Origin: Tardiphaga sp. 709
GTDB lineage: Bacteria > Pseudomonadota > Alphaproteobacteria > Rhizobiales > Xanthobacteraceae
Direction: 5' to 3'
DNA length: 64,000 nucleotides
Assembly: GCF_032401055.1 (NCBI RefSeq)
Contig: NZ_CP135529.1
Location: 1,612,001-1,676,000, forward strand
Of this stretch, positions 17,395 to 26,322 are shown one piece after another; the stretch's first letter is position 1, and the number at the start of each line of letters is the position of its first letter. The position numbers were made by a program, and so were the translations under genes. The notes beneath the pieces are model-generated. The model did no database searches, was not told where the DNA came from, and worked only from the letters and a program-made list of their open reading frames with translations.

Positions 17395-18627
17395 ATGGCC
17401 GAAGAAGCATTTGCCCTGTCGCCGATCTCCGCCCGCCCCACACTGCCGGGCGAGGCAGACTATGACGCGATCCGCGAAGCCTTCATGGAGACCGCGCGCG
17501 GCCGCTGGTTTCTTGCCGAATATGCCAAGCGGAACCGCACCGCCGATACCAGCCTGGTTCTCGAAGCCGTCACGCGCCTGGAAGCCAATCTCGCCGCCCA
17601 GAAGCAGGCGCCAGCGCTCAGCCTGATCGCCGCCCTCGGCGCGATCCGTTCTGCCGTCCGTCAGGCCAAGGCAACCGCCATCGAGGCGTTGCCGCGCGTC
17701 GACACCGACGAGGTTTTGACCGGTGCCCGCAACGGCACCCGCATCATCCGCGAGATCGCCTGGACGCTGCGCGAATGCGGCGCCGACACGCGCATCTGCG
17801 ATCTCCTGGACACACAGGTGAAGGCCATCGAGGCCGGCCAGCAGGCGCCCAACGGCAATGGCCGCGAGGACGTGTTGGCGAGCTACGACTTGCTGATGCA
17901 GCGCATCGAGCAGATGGTCGATGGCAGCGCGGCGACGGTTGCGCAGGCCGAACCGACTCCGGTTGCCGAAAAGGCTGAGCAGGTTGTCGCAGAAGCGCGC
18001 GAAGCATCCGTGACACCGCTGTTCAAGTCCCAGGCGAGCGAAGTGCTTGCTGAAACGGTCACGATCTCAAGCGTCGAACCGCCGCGCCCCGCTGTACAGC
18101 CGGCCCTTGTAGAGACGGTCGTCGCCGAAACGGCCGCGCCTGTCGCAGAAGCCACCGCGGAGATTGCCGCCACGATGGCGGAGACCTCCCTGGCTATCGC
18201 TGCGGACCTGCAGGCGCCTGAAACGACAGGGATTGCGGAGGACGAACATGACCTCGCCGTGCTCGATATGGTCGCCGCAGAGATGGGCGCGCTCGATCTG
18301 AGCGAGCCGGACGTTATTGAGCCTCAACTTGCCGAGCCTCAATACGTCGAGCCTGAGGTGATGCAGGTTGAAGCTGTCGCTGTTCAGCCAGCCGAGCCCG
18401 AAGCCCTCAATCCCGATCTGATGACGCTGGCGCAGATCGCCGAGGTTGCACTGGCACCCGAGCCGCCGCAACCGGACCTAGTGCCTCAGGTGGAAGCCGC
18501 CGCGCCGTCGCTTGGGGCAGCGCTGATTGCTGGCGGCGTGATCGCGGATCCGAACGCGCCGGCATCGGACCCGCTGGCGCCGATCCGCAAGATGACGCAA
18601 GCCGAGAAGATCGCGTTCTTCTCGTAA
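17395..18627 (+). CDS. hypothetical protein, helical N-domain and acidic Ala/Glu/Pro-rich tail
   Basis: A 410-residue protein I do not recognise with confidence. Residues 1-180 look folded and helical (EADYDAIREAFMETARGRWFLAEYAKRNR, a second block around RNGTRIIREIAWTLRECGADTRICDLLDTQ). Residues about 190-380 are low-complexity, rich in Ala, Glu, Val and Pro, with loose repeats such as EPQLAEPQYVEPEV. The C-terminus (PIRKMTQAEKIAFFS) looks conserved-like and could be a short binding tag. No signal peptide or membrane segment. Start at 17395 (second of two ATGs). It is divergent from the MFS gene with an 80-base spacer. The fold may be a regulator or scaffold, but no function is assigned. Confidence 0.8.
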   Translation: MAEEAFALSPISARPTLPGEADYDAIREAFMETARGRWFLAEYAKRNRTADTSLVLEAVTRLEANLAAQKQAPALSLIAALGAIRSAVRQAKATAIEALPRVDTDEVLTGARNGTRIIREIAWTLRECGADTRICDLLDTQVKAIEAGQQAPNGNGREDVLASYDLLMQRIEQMVDGSAATVAQAEPTPVAEKAEQVVAEAREASVTPLFKSQASEVLAETVTISSVEPPRPAVQPALVETVVAETAAPVAEATAEIAATMAETSLAIAADLQAPETTGIAEDEHDLAVLDMVAAEMGALDLSEPDVIEPQLAEPQYVEPEVMQVEAVAVQPAEPEALNPDLMTLAQIAEVALAPEPPQPDLVPQVEAAAPSLGAALIAGGVIADPNAPASDPLAPIRKMTQAEKIAFFS

Positions 18628-18642
18628 GCGCCTCTGGCCGGA

Positions 18643-19629
18643 TCAGGCGTTGATGATCCTGGCGTAGAGATCCGCATCGACATTGCCGCCGGACAAAACG
18701 ATCACCACCGTCTTGCCGCGCGCGTCGAAACGCCCGTGCATCAGCGCAGCCAGCGCCACGGCGCCGCCAGGCTCGACCACCAGCTTCAAATCGCGAAACG
18801 CAAAGGCCATCGCCTTGCCGACTTCGTCGTCAGTAGCGGTGACGGCACCCGCCAGCAGATGCTGGTTGACGGCGAAGGTGATTTCGCCGGGCGTCAGGGC
18901 CATCAGCGCATCGCAGATCGTTCGGCCCGTATTGCTGTGCGCGACGCGCTTGCCAGCGCGTAATGAGAGGCCGTGATCGTCAAACCCCGCGGGTTCAGCG
19001 ACGATGATCGAAGTCTCCGGGAAACGCGCCTTCACAGCGGTCGCGATGCCACCGATCAGGCCGCCACCGGACGCTTGCGCAGACACGATGTCCGGCGCGA
19101 TGCCCAAAGCGGCCATATCCTCGGCGATCTCGCGGCCGACGGTGCCCTGCCCGGCCATCACGAACGGATCGTCATAGGGCGGCACGACCGTGGCGCCGCT
19201 CTTGCCGGCGATATCGCGCGCGATGGCTTCGCGGTCTTCCTTGTCGCGGTCATAGAGCACGACTTCGGCGCCATAGCCTCTGGTGCGCTCGACCTTCGAC
19301 ACCGGCGCATCGGACGGCATCACGATGGTCGCCTTCATGCCAAGGATCTGCGCCGCGGCGGCAACGCCCTGCGCATGATTGCCGGAGGAGAATGCGACGA
19401 CGCCCCTGCCGCGCTCACCCTCGGGGATCGAGGAAATCTTGTTGAAGGCACCGCGAAACTTGAACGACCCGGTTCGCTGCAGCACTTCAGGCTTCAGGAA
19501 CACTTTCGCGCCGGTCTGCGCATCGAGCGCAGGCGAGCGGAGCAATGGCGTGCGCGCCGCATAGGGGGCGATGACGCGCGCGGCGGCATCGATATCGGCG
19601 GATGTGATCGGCATCGAGGTGTTTGTCAT
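18643..19629 (-). CDS. threonine/serine dehydratase, PLP-dependent
   Basis: A 328-residue fold-type II PLP enzyme. The Schiff-base lysine is Lys57 in GSFKFRGA, the substrate Ser/Asn loop is SSGNHAQG, and the phosphate-binding glycine loop is SGGGLIGG. There is no C-terminal ACT regulatory domain, so this is the catabolic or serine-racemase-like type rather than biosynthetic IlvA. It should deaminate threonine (to 2-oxobutyrate) or serine (to pyruvate) in the cytoplasm. It is convergent with the hypothetical gene and not obviously in an operon. The 2-oxobutyrate it could release is a possible substrate for the E1 enzyme at about 30 kb, an inference only. Confidence 0.92.
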   Translation of the reverse strand: MTNTSMPITSADIDAAARVIAPYAARTPLLRSPALDAQTGAKVFLKPEVLQRTGSFKFRGAFNKISSIPEGERGRGVVAFSSGNHAQGVAAAAQILGMKATIVMPSDAPVSKVERTRGYGAEVVLYDRDKEDREAIARDIAGKSGATVVPPYDDPFVMAGQGTVGREIAEDMAALGIAPDIVSAQASGGGLIGGIATAVKARFPETSIIVAEPAGFDDHGLSLRAGKRVAHSNTGRTICDALMALTPGEITFAVNQHLLAGAVTATDDEVGKAMAFAFRDLKLVVEPGGAVALAALMHGRFDARGKTVVIVLSGGNVDADLYARIINA

Positions 19630-19682
19630 GCGCGCATTTTATCGCGCGGCACAACCAGCGGGCAAGCTATACCAATCGCAGA

Positions 19683-20732
19683 TCAGGCAGCGAAACGCGG
19701 ATGCTTCGCTGCGGACGGTGCACGGGCGGCGATTTCGGCCCGCACATGGCTGATATTGTTAACGAAAGCGCGTGCCGACGCTTCCCAGGTGTGACCGGCA
19801 GCAAAGCTGAGACAATCCTGCGGCGAAATCTCGAGCGCCTTGAGACAGGCCTGCCGCAAGTCATCCGACAACACACCGACTGGCGACGCGCCGATCACGT
19901 CCTTCGGACCCGTTACCGGGAAGGCAGCCACGGGCACGCCGCTCGCCAGCGCCTCGAGCAGCACGAGACCATAGGTGTCGGTCTTGCTCGGAAACACGAA
20001 GACATCGGCTGAAGCATAGGCAACGGCCAGAGCCTCGCCCTGCAGCGCGCCCGTGAACAGTGCCTCGGGATATTTCGCTTCGAGCGCGGCACGCGCCGGA
20101 CCATCGCCGACCACGACCTTCGTACCCGGCAGGTCGAGATCGAGGAAAGCTTCGAGGTTCTTCTCGACGGCGACGCGGCCGACTGAGAGGAAAATCGGCT
20201 TCGGCTTGCCGAGATCGACCTGGCGCGGATGAAACAGATTGGCGTCGACGCCGCGCGGCCACAGCACGACACTACGGAAGCCGCGGTCACGTAGCTCGCT
20301 CGCCAGCGCCGGCGTAGCCGCCATCACGGCAGAGCTGGCGCCATGGAAGCGGCGCAGGCCGGCCCAGACCCAGGATTCCGGAATCGGAAAACGCGCCGAG
20401 ATATATTCGGGAAAGCGCGTGTGAAAACTGGTGGTGAAGGGAATGTTGCGACGGCGGCAATAAGCGCGCGCAGAAAATCCGATCGGGCCTTCAGTGGCGA
20501 TGTGGATGTTGTCGGGCTTCGCCTCGTCGATCAGTTGCGCGATCTTGCGGCGGCTCGGAATCGCGACGCGCAAATCAGCGTAACTCGGTAGCCCGACCGT
20601 ACGAAACGATTCCGGCGTGAGAAAACTCACATCGACGCCAAAGCCCTTCGCCGCCTCCGCCATCATCGTCAGCGTCCGCACGACACCGTTGACTTGGGGA
20701 TGCCAGGCATCGGTAGCGACGAGAATGCGCAT
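19683..20732 (-). CDS. GT4-family glycosyltransferase
   Basis: A 349-residue GT-B glycosyltransferase. The N-terminal domain begins RILVATDAWHPQVNGVVRT and contains SFHTRFPEY. The C-terminal nucleotide-sugar domain contains VGDGPARAAL and the E-x7-E region within TDTYGLVLLEALASGVP. The chosen ATG at 20732 gives the canonical family N-terminus. Relatives make glycolipids such as mannosyl- or glucosyl-diacylglycerol. Location next to a UDP-diacylglucosamine-type phosphoesterase and a PmtA-like methyltransferase supports a lipid role, but the acceptor is not visible. It starts 14 bases after the phosphoesterase gene, so they are probably one operon. Confidence 0.9.
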   Translation of the reverse strand: MRILVATDAWHPQVNGVVRTLTMMAEAAKGFGVDVSFLTPESFRTVGLPSYADLRVAIPSRRKIAQLIDEAKPDNIHIATEGPIGFSARAYCRRRNIPFTTSFHTRFPEYISARFPIPESWVWAGLRRFHGASSAVMAATPALASELRDRGFRSVVLWPRGVDANLFHPRQVDLGKPKPIFLSVGRVAVEKNLEAFLDLDLPGTKVVVGDGPARAALEAKYPEALFTGALQGEALAVAYASADVFVFPSKTDTYGLVLLEALASGVPVAAFPVTGPKDVIGASPVGVLSDDLRQACLKALEISPQDCLSFAAGHTWEASARAFVNNISHVRAEIAARAPSAAKHPRFAA

Positions 20733-20746
20733 CAATCCGCCATCCT

Positions 20747-21544
20747 TCAAGCCGCCTTGGCCGGTGCAAGCGCCGGCACGGGCATGCCGCGGCGGACCGG
20801 ATCGGTCCAGGTAATGATCTCGAAGCGGCCATCCTCGTGTTCGACCAGCGCCGTACAGCTTTCGACCCAATCACCGCAATTCATGTAGCGGATGCCATGC
20901 TCGTCGCGGATCGTCGCGTAGTGGATGTGGCCGCAGATCACGCCATCAGCGCCGTGGCGCCGCGCCTCACCGGCCAGCGTCTCTTCGAACGCGCCGATAT
21001 AGTTGACGGCGTTCTTCACCTTCATCTTGGCCCATTTCGACAGCGACCAGTAAGGGAAGCCGAACAATTTGCGCAGCGCATTGACCAGGCGATTCATCTG
21101 GATCGCGAAGTCATAGGCCTTGTCGCCGAGATGGGCGAGCCAGCGCGCGTTCTGCACCACTAGGTCGAAAATATCGCCATGGATGACGAGATATTTCTTG
21201 CCGTCCGCGCCTTCATGCGTCGCGGTCTCGACAACCTCGATACCGCCGAAATGCGTGCCGTAATAGCTGCGCAGGAATTCGTCGTGATTGCCGGGAATGT
21301 AAACGACCTTGGCGCCCTTGCGCACCTTGCGCAGCATCTTCTGGACGAAGTCGTTATGAGACTGCGGCCAGTGCCAGCCGGATTTCAGCGCCCAGCCATC
21401 GACGATGTCGCCAACGAGATAGATGGTATCGGCATCATGGGTACGGAGGAAGTCCAGCAGCCGGTCAGCCTGCGATCCGCGGGCGCCAAGGTGGACGTCG
21501 GAGATAAACAAGGTGCGAAAGCGCTTTTCGTTGCCTTCACTCAT
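20747..21544 (-). CDS. calcineurin-like metallophosphoesterase (LpxH-like, UDP-2,3-diacylglucosamine pyrophosphatase family)
   Basis: A 265-residue dinuclear metal phosphoesterase. Metal-ligand motifs occur in order: SDVHLG, VGDIVDGW, PGNHDEF, VIHGD and GHIHYA. An insert of about 60 residues with aromatic and basic helices (KAYDFAIQMNRLVNALRKLFGF) matches the lipid-binding cap of the LpxH group, but the family is broader than true LpxH. The ATG at 21544 has GGAAAGAG upstream; a start at 21559 adds five residues. It lies between the PmtA-like methyltransferase and the GT4 gene, all on the minus strand. True lipid A LpxI/LpxH could be encoded elsewhere, so a gene symbol is withheld. Confidence 0.9.
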   Translation of the reverse strand: MSEGNEKRFRTLFISDVHLGARGSQADRLLDFLRTHDADTIYLVGDIVDGWALKSGWHWPQSHNDFVQKMLRKVRKGAKVVYIPGNHDEFLRSYYGTHFGGIEVVETATHEGADGKKYLVIHGDIFDLVVQNARWLAHLGDKAYDFAIQMNRLVNALRKLFGFPYWSLSKWAKMKVKNAVNYIGAFEETLAGEARRHGADGVICGHIHYATIRDEHGIRYMNCGDWVESCTALVEHEDGRFEIITWTDPVRRGMPVPALAPAKAA

Positions 21545-21600
21545 CACGTCTCTTTCCATGTCGAGCAGCTAACTGATTTGCATGACACGGCGATGACGAT

Positions 21601-22260
21601 TTACGCCGCCAGCGCCGCCGCGGTTCGCTCAAAAGTAACCAATGTGTAGATGCCGAACGGCGCCACCTTGCGGCGTTCGATGAGGATCGATTCAGCATTC
21701 GCTTGCGACCACGCCTGCAGCCGCGCGAACGGGAATTCCGGGCGCAAACCGAAGGAACGGGTCTTCACGGCGGCCCAGCGCTCAACGGCGGCTGCCAGAC
21801 CAGTCTCCGAATACAGATGATTGACGAGAATGATGCGTCCGCCCGGCTTCACCACCCGGTGGCACTCGGACAACACCTGCTCGGGATTCTCGACCAGCGT
21901 AATCACAAACTGCGCGACGACACAGTCGAAGGTCGCGTCTGCAAAGCTCATCGCATGGGCATCCATCTCCCTGATGTCCTTGACCCATGGATAGCGGCCG
22001 GTCGCCATCTTGGCGCGCGCCTTGGCAAGCATGGGCGCGCTCAGATCGATACCGGTGATCTCGGTTGTCGCATCATAGTCATCGAATGACAGGCCCGTGC
22101 CGACGCCGACTTCAAGCACCTTGCCGCCCACAGCACGCGCCGCTTCCGCAGCCGCGCGCCGGCCCTTCAGCATCACCGGACCGCACACCGCATCATAGAT
22201 CGGAGCCCAGCGCGCATAGGCCGTTTCAACAATGGATTTTTCGAGATCCAGCGTCGTCAT
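21601..22260 (-). CDS. class I SAM methyltransferase, probable phosphatidylethanolamine N-methyltransferase (PmtA-like)
   Basis: A 219-residue Rossmann methyltransferase. The SAM-binding motif I is VLEVGVGTG, motif II area is ITGIDLSAPML, and DATFDCVVAQF fits motif IV. The opening YARWAPIYDAVCGPV matches the Y-x-x-W-A-P-x-Y-D start of Rhodobacter/rhizobial-type PmtA enzymes, which make phosphatidylcholine from phosphatidylethanolamine. The lipid-type neighbours support this. Other small-molecule methyltransferases (UbiE-like) share the fold and cannot be excluded. It is the first of three same-strand genes and the 56-base gap to the next gene suggests co-transcription. Confidence 0.78.
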   Translation of the reverse strand: MTTLDLEKSIVETAYARWAPIYDAVCGPVMLKGRRAAAEAARAVGGKVLEVGVGTGLSFDDYDATTEITGIDLSAPMLAKARAKMATGRYPWVKDIREMDAHAMSFADATFDCVVAQFVITLVENPEQVLSECHRVVKPGGRIILVNHLYSETGLAAAVERWAAVKTRSFGLRPEFPFARLQAWSQANAESILIERRKVAPFGIYTLVTFERTAAALAA

Positions 22261-22655
22261 CGAAGGTTCCGTCCAGCGTGTCCGGAAGAATCGGACAACC
22301 CATTTGCTGTTCGGCTGATATCAAGCCGGGATGACAGATCGACGACAGAGTGTCGCATGAGAGGTACCGCTGGATACGCCAGAGGACCGCCAAAGGGACT
22401 ACCGTAACCGATATGTACCCGCAGAGCGGCTGCAGCGCGTGGCTCGTGAATCCGGCGCTAACGCGCGCGGAATTTGCAAGACGAAGCCCTTCCTGAACGC
22501 GTTCCGAAACGCCTGGCCGCCTTTTCGCGGCGCCTTAAGCGAAAATAACGCTGCTCTGACGCCTGACTGACGTCGGCGACGACGTCGACAGGCTTCAATG
22601 GCTGTCACACAGCGATGTACCGGGATATCCCGGTCGCAAAAATCGGAGCACCACC
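22261..22655. other. intergenic region, no gene seen
   Basis: About 395 bases between the divergent PmtA-like and DUF1127 genes. Short open frames exist, but none has a good start and recognisable product. No tRNA-like or repeat structure was noticed. It presumably holds the promoters of both genes. Confidence 0.5.
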
Positions 22656-22880
22656 ATGCGCGCCTACGCACAGTTTGTATCAGGCGACGATCATCTGCGT
22701 CTTGGTGCGATCTTCAGCCTGCCTGCCACGTGGCGGCAGCGAGCCCGCTTCAGGGCAGAGTTGCGCGCGGATATCAGAGACAGGCCCGATTTTCTCTGCG
22801 ATATCGGCATCGGCCTGTACGAAGCGCATGCCGAAGCGTCACGGTTTTTCTGGGAGCCTTGGCTACTGAAGCGCCGCTAA
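22656..22880 (+). CDS. DUF1127 small protein
   Basis: A 74-residue basic protein. The segment RFRAELRADIRDRPDFLCDIGIGLYEAHAEASRFFWEP follows the DUF1127 (YjiS-like) pattern of an Arg-rich helix followed by an L-x-D-I-G-I turn and an E-A-x-x-E helix ending F-W. Family members in alphaproteobacteria regulate RNA or phosphate/carbon metabolism in ways still being worked out. GGAGCACCACC precedes the ATG. The C-terminus, LLKRR, is short for the family. Not clearly linked to its neighbours. Confidence 0.72.
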   Translation: MRAYAQFVSGDDHLRLGAIFSLPATWRQRARFRAELRADIRDRPDFLCDIGIGLYEAHAEASRFFWEPWLLKRR

Positions 22881-23113
22881 CCCAAAATCATAATCCAATT
22901 GTTGCGGCGGACCTGCGCTCGACCAGGAGCGTGAGTATCGATGTCTCCGAGACTCACCAGAAGATCAAGAATCTTCGGGTGGAGCATTTCCATGACACGA
23001 CATTCGTCCTTTTCAACGGCGGTTAATCGGACGATCGTGCAAACAGACATTGTATTTCACTGGGAAACGCGCTGGATCATAGATACGATCTATGACCTGT
23101 GGGGGACGGCGCA

Positions 23114-23581
23114 TTGGACAAGCTCACTCTGAACGATCCGCTATTCGCTACCTACGTCATTGCTGCGAGTCTGACGATCCTCAAGGCTGTGGCGATGTCG
23201 TGGCTGACTGTAGTCCGTATGGTCGACGTCAAAGGCGGCTACCGTTCGCCGGAGGATATCAAGAAGACGCCGATGAACCCCGCGCCCTCCCCGGCGCAAC
23301 TCTTGCCCAACGAGCGCGTCGAGCGGATTCGCCGGATCCAAATGAACGATCTTGAGAGCCTGCCCTACTTCCTGGTCGCGGGTTTGCTCTACATTCTCAC
23401 GCAACCATCCCTGCTGCTCGCGCAATGGCTGCTATACGGCTACGTCGCCTCACGTCTGCTTCACTTTATCGCCTATCTCACCGGACAGATTCATGAGATC
23501 CGCGCGACCTTTTGGACTGTGGGCTCGCTCATCCTGGTCTTCATGACCGTCCGGACGTTGATATCTGCAGTCAGCGCGTGA
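23114..23581 (+). CDS. MAPEG-family membrane protein (MGST1-like)
   Basis: A 155-residue integral membrane protein with four hydrophobic segments (about 11-33, 82-100, 104-125 and 132-152). The N-E-R-V-E-R-I-R-R-I-Q-x-N-D-L-E-S-L-P motif between TM1 and TM2 is the glutathione-binding signature of microsomal glutathione transferase 1-like MAPEG proteins. It may conjugate glutathione to hydrophobic electrophiles or reduce lipid peroxides. I chose TTG 23114, which has GGGGGA upstream; GTG at 23099 adds five residues. It is convergent with the BTAD regulator gene, three bases apart. Confidence 0.85.
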   Translation: MDKLTLNDPLFATYVIAASLTILKAVAMSWLTVVRMVDVKGGYRSPEDIKKTPMNPAPSPAQLLPNERVERIRRIQMNDLESLPYFLVAGLLYILTQPSLLLAQWLLYGYVASRLLHFIAYLTGQIHEIRATFWTVGSLILVFMTVRTLISAVSA

Positions 23582-23584
23582 GGC

Positions 23585-25573
23585 TCAATCCGTAACGCCG
23601 GCTTCGTGCTGAGCCGACAGGTAACGTTCGAGAGCAGCGTCCTGCTTGAAAAAGCGCATAGCACGAAGCTCTGTGATAGTCGTCTTTTGCACGGCATCGC
23701 GCTGGCGCGTCACGTCACGCGCCTCTTCCAATCGCCTGGCGGCTACAAGATTGGCTACCAGCATGCGATGACCCGTACCGTTGGCCGGATTCTGCTGGAT
23801 CGAGTTGCGCGCCCACAAGATACCATCCTCGGGGCGCCCGAGCGCAAAGCATGATGCAGCCAGGCCCGTCATCCAAAAATGGAGCATATTGTCGTAGGGG
23901 CTAAGGGCGATCGACCGGTGAAGGCATGTGACAGCATGCTCATAGTCACCACCCATGCTGTCGATCATTCCAAGGATGCCCCAGGCGAAGGCGGAGCTTG
24001 GATTGAGGCGCACAGCCTCCTTGCAGTGGACGCGCCCCTGATCGTTGTTGCCGACCGGACCAAACAATGTGAAGCCATAGACCGCATGGGCAAAAGCATC
24101 TGTGCCATCTTCCTCGACGGCGCGGCGTGCCAAGGCGAGGGCTTCGACCAACGTTTCCGGCAAAGCCGCCGCCCCCAGAGGCGACGCCATGACAAGTGCC
24201 CAGGCAAGGGACGCCAGCGTGGCTGGGCGCAGCTGATCGAGGGTGAGAGACTGTCGCAACAATACGATCGCCCTCGTGATCCCGTCACGGGTTCCGCTCC
24301 ATAGATAGGGAAGCGCTCGCAGGTAGATGTCGTAAGCTGAAAGATCCGAGAGCGGCTTACGCCGTGCGCGTTCGACCTCGGCGCTCCGCACCGCCGGATC
24401 AATCACCGCAGCGACACTCGCGCTGATGTCATCCTGCAGATCGAAAACATCGACGATGGCGCGATCGTAGCGATCCGACCACACTTGGACCTCATCGCGG
24501 GCATGGGTCAGTTCGGCCGAGACACGGATGCGGTTGCCCGCTTTGCGGATGTTGCCGCTCAGGACGTATTGAACACCCAGTTGTTGTGCGATTTGCCGGC
24601 TGGTCAGCCTTCTATCCTTGAAGGCAAAGCTCGATCCGCGTGCGATGACCACGAATTCGCGAAAGCGCGACAAAGCGGTGATGATGTCCTCGGTGACACC
24701 GTCAGCGAAGTATTCCTGCTCCGGGTCGTCGCTCATGTTCCGAAACGGCAGAACCACGATGGATGGTTGATCCACGGCCATCATCAGAGCAGGCGCGGGT
24801 GGAACCGATATCTCGACCTCGCTGACAACCACCGATTCAGCCAGTGTCTGGGCCCTGCGTAGTTCAGCGACGAGTGCTCGGGTTGCCTCGTCCGGCTCCG
24901 TGTTGAGCTCTCGCTTCAGAAGCGTAACGACCTCTTGATAGTATTTGAGCGCTTCAGCTTTACGCCCTGTTGCAGACAGAGCCTGCATGATCAACCGGTG
25001 CGCATCCTCACGCATGTTGTTCAGCGCGCTCGCGCGATGCCCGGCCTTCAATGCGTGATCGGCACGACCGGCGGCCAGCTCTTTTTCGCCGAGCCCGACC
25101 ATCGCACTTAGAGCCAGCTCCTGAAATCGCTGGCGTTCGCCAGCCAGCCAATCGCTCCAGCCTTCTTCGGTAACACCGATGTCATCGACGAAGCGCCCTC
25201 GATAGAGATCCGCTGCCTCACCCAGCGCATCGCGGCCGCCTTCCCGCACCAGGACCTCGAACCGGCTGACATCGCACAGGATCACCGTCGTATTCAGCGA
25301 TACGAACTCGCCATCGCTCTTGAGAGCATCCCGACCCAGAATTTGACGTAGCTTGAACAATGACTGACGGAGGTTCTGCCTGGCTTGCGCGTCGAAATAA
25401 GACCCCCAGAACAGGCTCGACAGTTTTTCGCGCGGCTGAGGCTCCGGTGCCGTGCAAGCCAGATAAGCAAGCAATCCCGAGAGCTTCTTGTTTGGCAAGC
25501 CGACGGCGCCGTTCGGCCCGGTGAGCACGAAGCGTCCCAAAAGCGAAAGATTAAATTTTGGGCACAATGCCAA
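23585..25573 (-). CDS. SARP-like BTAD transcriptional activator with TolB-like domain and TPR repeats
   Basis: A 662-residue cytoplasmic regulator. Residues 1-95 form an OmpR-type winged helix as in SARP regulators (FNLSLLGRFVLTGPNG, then ARQNLRQSLFKLRQILG). Residues about 95-240 are a bacterial transcriptional activator domain built of TPR-like helices. Residues about 265-400 resemble the TolB-like/adenylate-cyclase-associated domain (SIVVLPFRNMSDDPEQEYFADGVTEDIITALSRF). The remainder is TPR-like (around AWGILGMIDSMGGDYEHAVTCL). Starts include TTG 25573 (GGAAG upstream) or TTG 25567. It is divergent from the cluster of small membrane proteins and may control them; that is inference. Confidence 0.88.
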   Translation of the reverse strand: MALCPKFNLSLLGRFVLTGPNGAVGLPNKKLSGLLAYLACTAPEPQPREKLSSLFWGSYFDAQARQNLRQSLFKLRQILGRDALKSDGEFVSLNTTVILCDVSRFEVLVREGGRDALGEAADLYRGRFVDDIGVTEEGWSDWLAGERQRFQELALSAMVGLGEKELAAGRADHALKAGHRASALNNMREDAHRLIMQALSATGRKAEALKYYQEVVTLLKRELNTEPDEATRALVAELRRAQTLAESVVVSEVEISVPPAPALMMAVDQPSIVVLPFRNMSDDPEQEYFADGVTEDIITALSRFREFVVIARGSSFAFKDRRLTSRQIAQQLGVQYVLSGNIRKAGNRIRVSAELTHARDEVQVWSDRYDRAIVDVFDLQDDISASVAAVIDPAVRSAEVERARRKPLSDLSAYDIYLRALPYLWSGTRDGITRAIVLLRQSLTLDQLRPATLASLAWALVMASPLGAAALPETLVEALALARRAVEEDGTDAFAHAVYGFTLFGPVGNNDQGRVHCKEAVRLNPSSAFAWGILGMIDSMGGDYEHAVTCLHRSIALSPYDNMLHFWMTGLAASCFALGRPEDGILWARNSIQQNPANGTGHRMLVANLVAARRLEEARDVTRQRDAVQKTTITELRAMRFFKQDAALERYLSAQHEAGVTD

Positions 25574-25760
25574 TTACTTCCAATTTTTGAACAGACGCGC
25601 GCTCTCAATATACATTCTACCTGGATTGGCAACTTTGCGAGCAATATTAACGCAGCGATGACGGCTGACTAACGCCGGATGAGACGGCAGCGGGTTCAAA
25701 TCAAAATGCGACGAGATGCGAGCGGCATTCGGCGCAGAGCAACTTCACCCGGAAGCCTTC

Positions 25761-25913
25761 ATGCGCACGCGTCACATCATTGCGGTCATCGCTACCCTGA
25801 CCGTGATCCTCGCCGGAGTTGATGTGGCGCGGACTTCCCTCGCCGCTCCGAAAGCCAGAGCGGCTTCGCACGCCACGCCTCCCGTCTCACCTCTCCTTTT
25901 CGGAGGCGACTGA
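25761..25913 (+). CDS. small exported or membrane peptide, unknown
   Basis: A 50-residue protein beginning MRTRHIIAVIATLTVILAGVD, a basic start followed by a hydrophobic stretch and an Ala-rich potential cleavage region (SLAAPKARAASHA). About 15 to 20 mature residues would remain, ending SPLLFGGD. It opens a run of very small genes divergent from the BTAD regulator. Function unknown. Confidence 0.45.
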   Translation: MRTRHIIAVIATLTVILAGVDVARTSLAAPKARAASHATPPVSPLLFGGD

Positions 25914-25955
25914 TCTCAGTTCGATTTCGAAGTCGCTATCAAGCAGGAGGTCGCA

Positions 25956-26177
25956 TTGACCAATACCGCGCAACTGCGAGCGCTATCGTATGCCTTTCTC
26001 TCAACCGAAGACGAACGACGAGTCGTCGCGAGATGGAGAATTGGAGTGATCGCGTTCTATGGCTCGATTTTGTTGATTGCTTTGGCTGCAACGAGCCAAA
26101 GGCCCCAAGCCGATCAGCCTGACCTCGCTTCCAATGATTTCGTCACATACCACATGTCGAGCCCGCCGCTACCGTAG
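25956..26177 (+). CDS. small single-pass membrane protein, unknown
   Basis: A 73-residue protein with one central membrane segment (about 30-47, IGVIAFYGSILLIALAA) between a charged N-terminus (STEDERRVVARWR) and a polar C-terminus. Start TTG at 25956 is supported by an excellent AGGAGG five bases upstream. Part of the small-gene run. Function unknown. Confidence 0.6.
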   Translation: MTNTAQLRALSYAFLSTEDERRVVARWRIGVIAFYGSILLIALAATSQRPQADQPDLASNDFVTYHMSSPPLP

Positions 26178-26322
26178 GCGAACAAAGCCAACGCCGCAGT
26201 AGCATCGCTGCCAATGCCAGCAAGCGCGGCGAAGTTTCTAACGCAAATTTCAAGGGTGTCAGGCGGGCCCAGCGGTCAGCAAGCTCACCTGCATCATCCC
26301 GTGAAGTATCAGGAAAAGAGTG

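Noticed and set aside
22931-23026. Short frame of 31 residues with GTG start and AGGAGC just upstream
   Set aside because: Spacing between the purine run and the start is too short. The product is unrecognised and is too small to support without expression data.
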